From Polaribacter glomeratus (GTDB lineage: Bacteria; Bacteroidota; Bacteroidia; Flavobacteriales; Flavobacteriaceae): DNA of 64,000 bases. Numbering within the stretch: the first letter of the stretch is position 1; each line of letters opens with the position of its first letter. The stretch is taken from positions 1,973,971 through 2,037,970 of the forward strand of contig NZ_MSCM01000001.1 in assembly GCF_002954665.1 (NCBI RefSeq). Direction: 5' to 3'. Positions 24,814-32,115 of this stretch are shown here, piece after piece. Below the pieces are notes generated by a model, which was given only the letters and a program-made list of their open reading frames with translations, searched no databases and had not been told where the DNA came from. Made by a program: the position numbers and the translations under genes.

Positions 24814-25824
24814 TTATATTTTAATTTCATCTAAAAATGATAAATATTGATAAGTTTCCTCGTCATTAGTAGGTATGTTATCATCCTTTATGAATTTTAT
24901 TATTGTATTTAGCTGGCCTGTATCAATTTTTTTTTCAAAAAAAGATGTTGCTTTCCTGCATACATCTGCCTGATTTTCGGTAGCAAGTAAATTATTTTCA
25001 AATAACCTACCAATAAATAAAGCTACATCTCTAGATCTTTTTAAATTTTTAGAAATCCATTTTCCATCATCATCTATTATGTCATCATCTAGAAGAAAAT
25101 TTAATATTTCTTCAGAACAAACAGGGTTCATAAGCTCTACAAAATTGTGTTTTTTTAGTTCAAGAATAATAACTTTTCTTGTTGCTGTATTTTCATTTGT
25201 TTCGATTTCTAACTTAACCTCTAGAGAAGGACTAGTAAAGTGTTTGTTTTTTTTATCAATAGTATCTCTTATAACTTCAGTTTGTTCTATTGGATTTCTT
25301 TTTTCTAGCGGAATAACATCTACTTCGTTTGTTACAATATTTATAGGTGTTTCTACTTCTTTTTTAATTTTATTTAGTTTAGTTATGTTTTGTAGTTCTT
25401 TTATTTTACTGTAAAGAATTGCTTCAAAAAGCATTCTATTAAGATCTAGTAATATGTTCTTTTTTTCATTTGAAAATGTTCTTTTAGAGGATATACTAGT
25501 ATAATTATTAGTTTTTATTTCAATCTCTTTATTGTTGTACACAACTTCAAAATAGGTGATTATTTCTTCTACAACTCTAATCCTTATTTCTTCTTCATTA
25601 TATTTCCTTTTATTTAAATACAGTTTAATAATAGATTTATAAAACGGGTATTCATTTTTAAACTTTTTAATTTTTAAATCATTGTTATTTACTTCCAACG
25701 AATCGGCAGTAGGAGTAACTTCACTCTTTGGATATGCTTCATCATAGATTGCTATCCAATACTCAACTTGCCTCTCTCTTCTTGTTAACTTAATCTTTCT
25801 TATAAATTCTCTAATTTTCTTCAT
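24814..25824 (-). CDS. Unknown element protein between integrase and HTH gene
   Basis: 336 residues. It opens with a very basic helix (KKIREFIRKIKLTRRERQVE), then has helices that include FYKSIIKLYLNKRKYNEEEI and VVEEIITYFEVVYNN, an Asp/Glu-rich linker, and a C-terminal helical domain (ILNFLLDDDIIDDDGKWISK, then SFFEKKIDTGQLNTIIKFIK). The position next to the integrase resembles RteC-like or related element regulators, but I see no diagnostic motif and leave it unnamed. It begins nine bases after the integrase stop and is thus co-transcribed with it. Confidence 0.55.
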   Translation of the reverse strand: MKKIREFIRKIKLTRRERQVEYWIAIYDEAYPKSEVTPTADSLEVNNNDLKIKKFKNEYPFYKSIIKLYLNKRKYNEEEIRIRVVEEIITYFEVVYNNKEIEIKTNNYTSISSKRTFSNEKKNILLDLNRMLFEAILYSKIKELQNITKLNKIKKEVETPINIVTNEVDVIPLEKRNPIEQTEVIRDTIDKKNKHFTSPSLEVKLEIETNENTATRKVIILELKKHNFVELMNPVCSEEILNFLLDDDIIDDDGKWISKNLKRSRDVALFIGRLFENNLLATENQADVCRKATSFFEKKIDTGQLNTIIKFIKDDNIPTNDEETYQYLSFLDEIKI

Positions 25825-25833
25825 TTTATCTTT

Positions 25834-27087
25834 TTATGCTTTCTTCAGTTTAGGTAATGGGATATTGAACACTTCATCCATAGCTTCTTTCTTTTCTGGC
25901 TCACTAACTTGATAATACTGATTTAACGTTTTCATATCTCGATGTCCTGTAATAGAAGCTATTAATTTATCACTCTTCCCCTGCCTCTTCATCATTGTAA
26001 TAAAAGTTCGTCTTGCTGTGTGAGTAGAAATCCTATCATAATACGGCATTTCTACTTTTATATTTTCTTTACCCTTAGTTGTTACTTTTTGTACAAGGTC
26101 TGTATATCCAAGTTCTTGAAACACCTCTTTAATGTATTCGTTTTGCTTTTGATTAGCGATTAAAGGAAGGTTATAATCGTATTTTTTTAAAAGATATTTT
26201 GAAATGCTTGTTAATGGTATTTCTCTTGCTGGCTTAGAGAGGTCTTTATCTTCTTTAAGGATTATATTTTCATTGGTTACATTACTTTTTTTAATTAAGG
26301 ACAACTCTCCAAATCTCATTCCAGTAACACAAGCAAATACAAAAACATCTCTAACCCTCTCGTGCTTTGCTAAATCAAAATCAAATTCTAATAACTTATT
26401 TAGATCCTCAATTGTTAAAGCCAATTGTTTTGTAACTACTCTTTCTAATTTTTTAAATGAAACAAAAGTATCATTATAGGTGTATTTATTTTTCAAAGAC
26501 CAAAAAAGAAACGTTTTGATCAAACCTAAATTTCTCGAATACGTATTATTAATATGCCCTAAATCATCCAAACAGTAGGACGTAAATTGACTATAAAATC
26601 GATCATTTAGACTACTAAAAGTTAGTTTATATTTTTTTAACTTTTCAAATTTCGTTAATAAGTTCTTAATATTCTTATATCTTTTAACAGTCGCTACTGA
26701 CCATTCCTTACTATTCGTTTTCTCTGCGGTAAAAACATCATATGCTTCAAAAAATACATTTGCCTTACCCGAAGTTTTTTTAAACTCTTCATCAAAAACT
26801 GACTTCAACGTTTTTGATGTAAAATCCTCTTTCATTTTCTTATATAAACTAGCTGTTTCTAAGAAAAGGTTTGAATGTCTATCTAATTGTAATTTTATAC
26901 TACTAGAAAACTTAGAAGTTTTACCCCTTGACAATGGTAACTTATTTTTAAAATCCCAAAACTTAGCTTCAATTTTTTCACCTGTAGAATAAACAAAGGT
27001 TTTACCCTCATCTTTGAAAGACGATGTAAAATAGATAAGCGATTCTTTTTCTTGTTTTGGATGTTTAAGTTTAAAAGAGTATTTCAT
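25834..27087 (-). CDS. int: Tyrosine recombinase (integrase) of element 1
   Basis: 417 residues. An N-terminal arm-binding domain of the Bacteroidota type (KHPKQEKESLIYFTSSFKDE) is followed by a SAM-like core-binding domain and the catalytic domain with Arg258 (TGMRFGEL), His356-x-x-Arg359 (THTARRTF), His382 (GHRD) and nucleophile Tyr391 (NQYYQ). All catalytic residues are present. The gene lies at the right end, 150 bases from the att core at 27238, and reads inward. The GGTGCTG repeats lie 15-33 bases upstream of its ATG, so binding there could also control its expression. Confidence 0.93.
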   Translation of the reverse strand: MKYSFKLKHPKQEKESLIYFTSSFKDEGKTFVYSTGEKIEAKFWDFKNKLPLSRGKTSKFSSSIKLQLDRHSNLFLETASLYKKMKEDFTSKTLKSVFDEEFKKTSGKANVFFEAYDVFTAEKTNSKEWSVATVKRYKNIKNLLTKFEKLKKYKLTFSSLNDRFYSQFTSYCLDDLGHINNTYSRNLGLIKTFLFWSLKNKYTYNDTFVSFKKLERVVTKQLALTIEDLNKLLEFDFDLAKHERVRDVFVFACVTGMRFGELSLIKKSNVTNENIILKEDKDLSKPAREIPLTSISKYLLKKYDYNLPLIANQKQNEYIKEVFQELGYTDLVQKVTTKGKENIKVEMPYYDRISTHTARRTFITMMKRQGKSDKLIASITGHRDMKTLNQYYQVSEPEKKEAMDEVFNIPLPKLKKA

Positions 27088-27101
27088 GGTTAAAGTTTCT
27101 A

Positions 27102-27120
27102 GGTGCTGTTTTAGGTGCTG
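27102..27120 (+). repeat. Element 1 right end: GGTGCTG direct repeat pair
   Basis: GGTGCTGTTTTAGGTGCTG differs by one base from the copy at 6747-6765, with the same 12-base period and orientation. It lies between the integrase start and the right att core. The segment 27121-27237 next to it holds no gene. Confidence 0.65.
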
Positions 27121-27237
27121 AAAATGTTATGTCAGCTTATATCCTTAAACTTTAACGAATATAAGAAAACCTTTAAAATATGGGGTTTTATAGCTAATTT
27201 TTATTTAAAATACAATTCAATAATAATAAATACAATA

Positions 27238-27254
27238 CTCGGCGTCTCCACTTT
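27238..27254 (+). repeat. att core copy 2 (junction of elements 1 and 2)
   Basis: CTCGGCGTCTCCACTTT is identical over 17 bases to the ssrA copy at 6689. It is attR of element 1 and at the same time attL of element 2. Confidence 0.9.
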
Positions 27255-27259
27255 ATTAC

Positions 27260-27297
27260 ACCTCAACTTATTGTTAATCAATTTGTTGAGGTTTTTA
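27260..27297 (+). terminator. Terminator just inside element 2
   Basis: ACCTCAAC (27260-27267) pairs with GTTGAGGT (27285-27292), followed by TTTTATTA. It begins eight bases after the att core, in the same relative place as the element 1 terminator at 6709, so it would have served tmRNA before element 1 inserted. Confidence 0.8.
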
Positions 27298-27317
27298 TTA
27301 GTCAACCATTAGTCAAC
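27298..27317 (+). repeat. Element 2 left end: TTAGTCAAC direct repeats
   Basis: TTAGTCAAC at 27298 and 27309, an 11-base period. Three matching copies with the same period are at the other end (31824-31854). They are likely arm-type sites for the element 2 integrase. Confidence 0.65.
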
Positions 27318-27560
27318 ATTTCAATAATTCATACAAATTTAATCCCTTTTTACTGTCTGTATAATTGAGTGTAAAACTTGAAAAAAGTTTGATTATTCAA
27401 AAATCAATAGAAATCAACTATTAATCTTTTTAGGCGTGAAAACCTATGCCGAAAATTGATAAAGACTTCACACGCACGAACAGATACTAATGAAGTCTAA
27501 AAATATTCTGTTTTTATGGTTTACGAAAATTCAAATAAAATCATTAATAAACTTTTTAAC
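27318..27560. other. Non-coding end of element 2 with an inverted repeat
   Basis: No gene in 243 bases. AGACTTCA (27463-27470) and TGAAGTCT (27491-27498) form an 8-base inverted repeat around CACGCACGAACAGATACTAA. Just before it, TAGGCGTGAAAACCTA is a second weak hairpin. The location downstream of the Rep gene and the GC-richer hairpins make this a candidate nicking site or origin for rolling-circle replication. Confidence 0.4.
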
Positions 27561-27593
27561 AAAAAAAAACCTAATAGAATTTAACTATTAGAT
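27561..27593 (-). terminator. Terminator after the element 2 Rep gene
   Basis: Minus-strand CTAATAG/CTATTAG arms (27571-27577 and 27585-27591) are followed by nine T (27561-27569 on the complementary strand). It lies 32 bases past the Rep stop. Confidence 0.8.
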
Positions 27594-27624
27594 TAATTTA
27601 TATAAACATTAATAACTTTATTTA

Positions 27625-28881
27625 TTATACGGCAACCTCAAAAAGTTGATATTGTTTAGGTGTGTAGATTCTCTTTTGTTTGTTCTTACTGTTATAATTC
27701 TTATTTCTAATATTGTGTGCAATCTCTTTTATTTCGGTTTCCGTATCTGCATCAATCCATTTATAAGATAAATATTTGCTTTTTACTTCATTATAAATCT
27801 TTATATCTGTTTTTAAATAATACCTCAACCCTGTATGACTTAATAAAATACTATCAATTTTCTGCATTGATATATTTAACCCAGTTACTAAACAAACACG
27901 CCTATTTTTATCAACTTCTTTAAGAGTAGAAACTGTCTGTTTTAACAGTATATTTAAAGGGTTAATTTGGACAGTTTGCGTATTTAAAAAATCTACTTTT
28001 TGACTTATAAGATTTGATATAATATTTTTAATATTTTTAGGATTAGTTTTTATCATTTTTTTCAAATTACCTCTATGATATTTGAAGTTACTATTTTCTA
28101 ATTGTTCCCACCAATTAATATTATTGTATTTATTCTCATAATTAGTACCCTTAATTGTACTTACATCACAATACAAAACATCATTCCATAAATTTAATAA
28201 ATCTGTTTTAAAATTAATCAAATCATAGTTTATTAAGTCATCAATTGTATAAATCCCTTTTTTGTTTAACTCAATCATTTTGCACCATTTTTTTTCTACT
28301 CTCATAATATCGTTATCAATAAGAAAACCTTTATTTTGATAGTGTGTTTTTTTATCATATAACTTTATAAAATGCCTTTGATTTTTTACCTGAATATAGT
28401 TGCCCTCATCTTTAGTAAAAACCCATTTTAAAATATTTGTTTTGTGCATTATACAAGCCTTTAAGACTTTCTTTGTTTTAATTGGAGGTAATATATTAAC
28501 CCCTATTTCTAACTGCCTTAAATAGCAATTTAAAGGCGTGAAATTAAACCTATAATTCAAATCTTTTAAGACTTCATTTACTTCATTTATGCCGAAATCA
28601 TTAAAATTATGCGCACCACTATTCCAATATTTATGCAAACTTCCCTCAATAGTAATACGCCTATAATCTGTCTTATCTGTTTGCTCATATATTTTAAATT
28701 CTAAACCTTTATAAAATGCATTTTTATAAGTTCCGACCTCCCCTGTTTTAGTGTTTACGATTGTCTTAAAATCCAATAAAGAATTAACCTCGAGGTTATC
28801 GACGTTTATATCTTTTACATTAAATTTTACGAAATCAATCAAAGGAAATTGTATATTTGGTTTAAAGGTATGCGTTGCCAC
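27625..28881 (-). CDS. Rolling-circle-type replication initiator resembling filamentous phage gene II protein
   Basis: 418 residues with a GTG start at 28881 (GTG GCA ACG CAT). Order and spacing recall the pII/X family: LEFKIYEQTDKTDYRRITIE, then GSLHKYWNSGAHNFNDFGIN (compare the 'FKIYEG...GHNVFG' region of phage f1 protein II), a strand LRQLEIGVNILPP, a HFIKLYDKKTHYQNKG segment, and MRVEKKWCKM. Such proteins nick the plus-strand origin and start rolling-circle replication. The family call is from memory of the f1 protein and is not proven. A terminator follows. It is the last gene of the element. Confidence 0.65.
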   Translation of the reverse strand: MATHTFKPNIQFPLIDFVKFNVKDINVDNLEVNSLLDFKTIVNTKTGEVGTYKNAFYKGLEFKIYEQTDKTDYRRITIEGSLHKYWNSGAHNFNDFGINEVNEVLKDLNYRFNFTPLNCYLRQLEIGVNILPPIKTKKVLKACIMHKTNILKWVFTKDEGNYIQVKNQRHFIKLYDKKTHYQNKGFLIDNDIMRVEKKWCKMIELNKKGIYTIDDLINYDLINFKTDLLNLWNDVLYCDVSTIKGTNYENKYNNINWWEQLENSNFKYHRGNLKKMIKTNPKNIKNIISNLISQKVDFLNTQTVQINPLNILLKQTVSTLKEVDKNRRVCLVTGLNISMQKIDSILLSHTGLRYYLKTDIKIYNEVKSKYLSYKWIDADTETEIKEIAHNIRNKNYNSKNKQKRIYTPKQYQLFEVAV

Positions 28882-28904
28882 AATTACCTTATAAATTGAA
28901 CATT

Positions 28905-28931
28905 TAAAGAGGGTTTTTACGCCCTCTTTTA
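28905..28931. terminator. Hairpin between the 126-aa gene and Rep
   Basis: TAAAGAGGG (28905-28913) pairs with CCCTCTTTTA (28922-28931). It has short U-rich tails on both strands and may reduce read-through into rep. Confidence 0.5.
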
Positions 28932-28944
28932 TGATTTTATAGGA

Positions 28945-29325
28945 TTACTTAATAAACTGTAAAACGTTGCTTAAATCCGTTGTAAAGTAGTTCTCGAAGT
29001 AGCAAACCTTTAAAGTTTCTGCATCATTTGAAAACTTGAATAGCAATAAATGTTTCTTTTTTTGTAAGTCCCCTCTAAAGATATTAGAAGATGAGGTTTT
29101 GAATAAACCAGTTAACCAACTACCCCATTTTTTACCTTGCTTTATCTTTAGCCAGTAATTAGGTGTAGATTGTGCGCAATTTCTGTTTTTACTTATGTTT
29201 AATTGCGTTGATAAATGGTTTGTAGTGCCGTTAAATGATACAAATTCGTAATGTTTTACGCTTGTATATTTACCTATATTAGTTTCTTTAAAAATATAGG
29301 TTATTGGTGTGTTTTGCGTTGCCAT
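28945..29325 (-). CDS. Unknown 126-residue protein upstream of Rep
   Basis: The sequence begins MATQNTPITYIFKETNIGKY and continues with strands around HYEFVSFNGTTNHLSTQLNI and KKHLLLFKFSNDAETLKVCY, ending in TDLSNVLQFIK. It looks like a compact beta-rich domain. By size and by position next to a pII-like initiator a single-stranded-DNA-binding role, as for filamentous phage protein V, is conceivable, but no motif proves it. The start shares the GGCAACGCA motif with the Rep start. The HTH gene stop lies four bases upstream. Confidence 0.5.
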   Translation of the reverse strand: MATQNTPITYIFKETNIGKYTSVKHYEFVSFNGTTNHLSTQLNISKNRNCAQSTPNYWLKIKQGKKWGSWLTGLFKTSSSNIFRGDLQKKKHLLLFKFSNDAETLKVCYFENYFTTDLSNVLQFIK

Positions 29326-29329
29326 TGTA

Positions 29330-29596
29330 TTACTTGTTTAGTTTTACAATAGAACTTTCAACCTCTTTAAGTTTGTAGTAAACACGCCCTCCAATTTGAT
29401 AGGATTGTAGTAACCCTTTTTTAGTCCAATTATGAACACTTGACAAGTCTATTTTAAGAAGTTTAGAAACTTCTAATCTTGTTAGGTACTCATTTGGTTC
29501 TTTTGGTTGAAAGTGTTTTTTTAAGTTTGTTAATTCCTGTTTGATATACTCAATATCATTTAGAAAATTGTTTGGTAATTCAATTTGTACTTGCAT
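29330..29596 (-). CDS. Excisionase-like helix-turn-helix protein of element 2
   Basis: From ATG 29596 (MQVQIELPNNFLNDIEYIKQ) the product has 88 residues. The C-terminal half is a MerR/Xis-type winged helix: EYLTRLEVSKLLKIDLSSVH, then NWTKKGLLQSYQIGGRVYYK. It probably acts as the excision directionality factor or regulator of this element. A TTG at 29629 would extend it by 11 residues; ATG 29596 is preferred. Confidence 0.78.
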   Translation of the reverse strand: MQVQIELPNNFLNDIEYIKQELTNLKKHFQPKEPNEYLTRLEVSKLLKIDLSSVHNWTKKGLLQSYQIGGRVYYKLKEVESSIVKLNK

Positions 29597-29655
29597 CTTT
29601 TTTAATGGTTTAAGATTAATATGATACAATGATATTGAAAGAGGGGGTTAAGGGT

Positions 29656-29690
29656 AAAAAGGGGGTAATTAAATGCTTACCCCTTTTTTA
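29656..29690 (-). terminator. Terminator between the 230-aa gene and the HTH gene
   Basis: GGGG (29662-29665) with flanking TAA pairs with TTACCCC (29677-29683). An A-run on one side and a T-run on the other give a terminator on both strands. The stem overlaps the stop codon of the 230-residue gene. Confidence 0.6.
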
Positions 29691-30380
29691 TTTCTTTAGA
29701 GTTTTAAAATAATCTTGTAGTAAATCTTCTTTTACTTTAGCATCATAACTCCCGTTCATTATTTTTTTTGCATTGTCAATATTGCATCCTAAAATAAGAC
29801 TTAACAAATTATGTTTTTCGGCTTCACTAATTTTTAAAGTTCTTATTTTTGTTTCAATCTGTAGTACTTCATTTGCTATTAAAAAACGTTCATATAAATT
29901 TATTTGCTTACCACTTAAAGTATTGGTTTTTGCTTTATTATAAGACTTTTCTTCAATCGTCTTTTTTATATCTACATTTATACCTAATTGCTTTAATCTT
30001 CTACCTAAAAAAATAGTCTTATAAGAATTATCTGCAAGAACAAAACAATAATGATTAAATTTTCTCATTTTATTATTATCATCAATCTTATCATTAATCC
30101 TATCAAGTAGTTTAATATAGAGTTTAGAAGATTTAGTAACATACGTCAATGCCGTTTCTAATATATTTATTTCATATTCATCACTTTGAATATAATTAAT
30201 ATCATAAGATTCACTTTCAATACCTTCAATTTCTAATCTAAAACTAGTTGCAATATCACTATTCATCATCTCAATTAATTTACGTTCATAATTAAACATA
30301 AATTCTTTAGAATGACTTTTTAAATAGTCTTGCTTTAGTTTATATCTGCTTTTTTTGTGTGACCAATTAATACTACTCAT
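29688..30380 (-). CDS. Unknown 230-residue protein of element 2
   Basis: A charged, mostly helical protein (SRYKLKQDYLKSHSKEFMFN at the start; HYCFVLADNSYKTIFLGRRL mid-protein). The C-terminal segment LLSLILGCNIDNAKKIMNGS followed by a short helical tail recalls the end of RteC-like and related Bacteroidota element proteins, but the match is too weak to name. It is flanked by terminators on both sides and so may be expressed on its own. Confidence 0.5.
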   Translation of the reverse strand: MSSINWSHKKSRYKLKQDYLKSHSKEFMFNYERKLIEMMNSDIATSFRLEIEGIESESYDINYIQSDEYEINILETALTYVTKSSKLYIKLLDRINDKIDDNNKMRKFNHYCFVLADNSYKTIFLGRRLKQLGINVDIKKTIEEKSYNKAKTNTLSGKQINLYERFLIANEVLQIETKIRTLKISEAEKHNLLSLILGCNIDNAKKIMNGSYDAKVKEDLLQDYFKTLKK

Positions 30381-30413
30381 TTTTTTCTTTTTTGCGTTGC
30401 CTTTGCTAATATA

Positions 30414-30447
30414 TAAAAACCCTCTTAATGTTACTTAAAAGGGTTTA
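30414..30447 (-). terminator. Terminator after the element 2 integrase
   Basis: Minus-strand AAACCCTTTTAA pairs with TTAAGAGGGTTT (30435-30446 and 30417-30428), followed by TTTTATATAT. The first arm begins four bases after the integrase stop. Confidence 0.8.
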
Positions 30448-30450
30448 AAC

Positions 30451-31779
30451 TTAATTTTGTGAAGATGCGTTTTTAATTACTTTTAAATCTGCTTTTTGCT
30501 CAATTACCTTTTTACGTTTTTTACCTACCTTTTGCCATATTTTAGCAAGTTGTACGCCATAATCTATTGGTTCTTTACCTATGTAAGTCAAAAACATTTT
30601 TTCTGTCTTATGAGCCGTTATATTCATTAAAATAGGCGTTGGATATAATTCTGTTGCATAATGATTTGAAGCAAACGAACGTCTGCAAATATGAGACGAA
30701 ACCAATTCGTGTTTTGGGTACATTCCAGTAATGTATCTTTTCTTTTTTTCGTCGAACTTATTACCTTTTACAATAGTTTCAATTTCTGCAATTTTAGAAA
30801 GTTGTTTTAAATAGCGGTTAAACATTGTTTTACTACTTTCTAAATTATTTGTAAATATTGGAGGGAATTCGCCGTTTCTTTTGTCTAAAATTTCTTGTAC
30901 TTCAAAATGTATCGGAATTTGTACGGTCTTTTTTGTTTTCTGTTGAGTTAATACAATAAAATCAAAGTCCTGTATATGTTCTATAAAACTTATATTCATT
31001 CTCAATAAATCCGAAACCCTTTGCCCTGTAAAGCATCCAATTAATAACCAGTCTTTTGCAATTTCGTGGTTATCACTAATAAACTTTGTGTTTTTAATTT
31101 TTTCAATCTCGTTTAGGTTTAAAATTACTTTTGGTGCATCAATAGAAAAACCCATAAAATTCTTTAATTGACTATTAGTTTTAAAACCGTTTTTTTCTGC
31201 ATCTAAACAGATACTTTTAACGAACTTTAAATAACGCCCTATGGTATTATCACTTAATTTGTCAACCTTACTAAAATAATCTATTAACTCAATTCTAAAC
31301 TTCAAATTAACGTCTGTTAGTTTGGTTCTAACTTTGTGATGCTTATCAAAAGCAATTAATTTATTAACTATGGTTTGATATTTCTTTTGAGTTGCAAGTG
31401 TTACTCCTATTTTTTTTGTTTTATCATTGGTTTTGTACTTTAAGTTTTTAATAAAGTAGTCGCCATATTCAGTAATGTAGTCAAGTTCTACAACTTCAAA
31501 TTTATTAAAATGTAAATCTATTTTAGATTGCAACCAGTCGCCGTTAATTTCTACTCCATTTGCATTATTTACCTCATCCAAAATAAAGTCTTTTAACTTT
31601 CTTAATTTAGATGCAATATTTTTATTTTCTGCGGTTGTCTGTTTTGCTACACTCCATTCTTTAGGGTTGATACTTAATGAAGTTTTACGCTTGTATAATT
31701 TATTTCTACCTAAAGATAGGCGTAAATAAATAGGTGCATTTTCTGACTTACTTTGAAGTTGATATTTTATTGTTGCCAT
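30451..31779 (-). CDS. int: Tyrosine recombinase (integrase) of element 2
   Basis: 442 residues. The N-terminal arm-binding domain (LRLSLGRNKLYKRKTSLSIN, then PKEWSVAKQ) is of the Bacteroidota type. Catalytic residues: Arg254 (TGQRVSDLL), His363-x-x-Arg366 (SSHICRRSF), His390 (TAHK) and Tyr399 (FLTYIGK). It is intact and only distantly similar to the element 1 integrase, yet its att core is the same tmRNA sequence. Three TTAGTCAAC-like repeats lie 45-75 bases upstream of its ATG. Confidence 0.92.
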   Translation of the reverse strand: MATIKYQLQSKSENAPIYLRLSLGRNKLYKRKTSLSINPKEWSVAKQTTAENKNIASKLRKLKDFILDEVNNANGVEINGDWLQSKIDLHFNKFEVVELDYITEYGDYFIKNLKYKTNDKTKKIGVTLATQKKYQTIVNKLIAFDKHHKVRTKLTDVNLKFRIELIDYFSKVDKLSDNTIGRYLKFVKSICLDAEKNGFKTNSQLKNFMGFSIDAPKVILNLNEIEKIKNTKFISDNHEIAKDWLLIGCFTGQRVSDLLRMNISFIEHIQDFDFIVLTQQKTKKTVQIPIHFEVQEILDKRNGEFPPIFTNNLESSKTMFNRYLKQLSKIAEIETIVKGNKFDEKKKRYITGMYPKHELVSSHICRRSFASNHYATELYPTPILMNITAHKTEKMFLTYIGKEPIDYGVQLAKIWQKVGKKRKKVIEQKADLKVIKNASSQN

Positions 31780-31823
31780 AATTTAGAACATTTGAACATT
31801 CAAATATAACGAATAAAAATAAG

Positions 31824-31854
31824 TTAGTCAACATCTAGTCAACATTTAGTCAAC
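31824..31854 (+). repeat. Element 2 right end: three TTAGTCAAC-like direct repeats
   Basis: TTAGTCAAC (31824), CTAGTCAAC (31835) and TTAGTCAAC (31846) have an 11-base period. They match the left-end pair at 27298 and 27309 in orientation and spacing. Confidence 0.68.
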
Positions 31855-31982
31855 CGATTTAAAATACATTCAATTTGATTCAATTATCAAAAACCTATTA
31901 AAATAAAGGGATACATTGAATACATTGAGAAAACCCCCATTTTAAAGGGGTACTAAAAAGTAACAAAAAGAGGCGTTTAACT

Positions 31983-31996
31983 CTCGGCGTCTCCAC
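31983..31996 (+). repeat. att core copy 3 (right chromosomal junction)
   Basis: CTCGGCGTCTCCAC repeats the ssrA core over 14 bases. Sequence to its right is ancestral chromosome. In the empty site this base pair region would be the tmRNA 3' end. The 130 bases between the element 2 repeats and this core hold no gene. Confidence 0.88.
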
Positions 31997-32041
31997 AAAA
32001 TATTTTTTAAATTTTGTAAGAAGTTTAAAAAATTAACGACT

Positions 32042-32115
32042 ATAAGAAGGATAGGATTCGTCTTATCATTCTTTTTCATAGCAATTTCCCACTTCTCATT
32101 GAGGAGTGGGTTTTT
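32042..32115 (+). terminator. Hairpins that probably were the original tmRNA terminator region
   Basis: ATAAGA (32042-32047) with TCTTAT (32061-32066) is followed by CATTCTTTTT. A stronger hairpin, CCCACTTCTC (32088-32097) with GAGGAGTGGG (32101-32110), has one G-T pair and is followed by TTTTT. The second also ends the convergent oxygenase gene. Without the elements these would lie 50-115 bases behind tmRNA. Confidence 0.6.

Larger units (their letters stand above)
6703..27252. mobile_element. Element 1: 20.5-kb mobilizable integrative element carrying a defence operon
   Basis: The element is bounded by att cores at 6689 and 27238. It has its tyrosine integrase at the right end, a MobC/relaxase pair behind an oriT-like hairpin, replication genes (DUF3987, toprim) around a repeat-rich intergenic region, and a ParA pair. 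It lacks the Tra genes needed for self-transfer, so it fits an integrative mobilizable element that borrows a conjugation machine. Cargo is AbiE plus type I restriction-modification with an embedded DUF3800 pair. Almost all genes are on the minus strand. The middle (15.8-18.1 kb) is decayed. Position next to ssrA suggests, but does not prove, that it arrived after element 2. Confidence 0.88.
27252..31996. mobile_element. Element 2: 4.7-kb integrative element with a pII-like replication initiator
   Basis: Bounded by att cores at 27238 and 31983, with TTAGTCAAC repeats at both ends. All genes are on the minus strand: integrase, unknown 230-aa protein, HTH protein, unknown 126-aa protein, Rep. 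There is no relaxase of the usual kind, no coat, no Zot-like ATPase and no cargo. It may be a cryptic filamentous-phage-derived element, a phage satellite, or an integrating rolling-circle plasmid. Its integrase is clearly different from that of element 1 although both use the same ssrA site. Confidence 0.82.

Noticed and set aside
6703..27252. Interpreting element 1 as a prophage or a self-transmissible conjugative element
   Set aside because: There are no capsid, tail or lysis genes, and no Tra, coupling-protein or VirB4-like genes; only mobilization genes are present.
27115..27312. Plus-strand open frame of 65 codons across the element 1/element 2 junction
   Set aside because: It runs through the repeat, the att core and the terminator, with no protein-like features.
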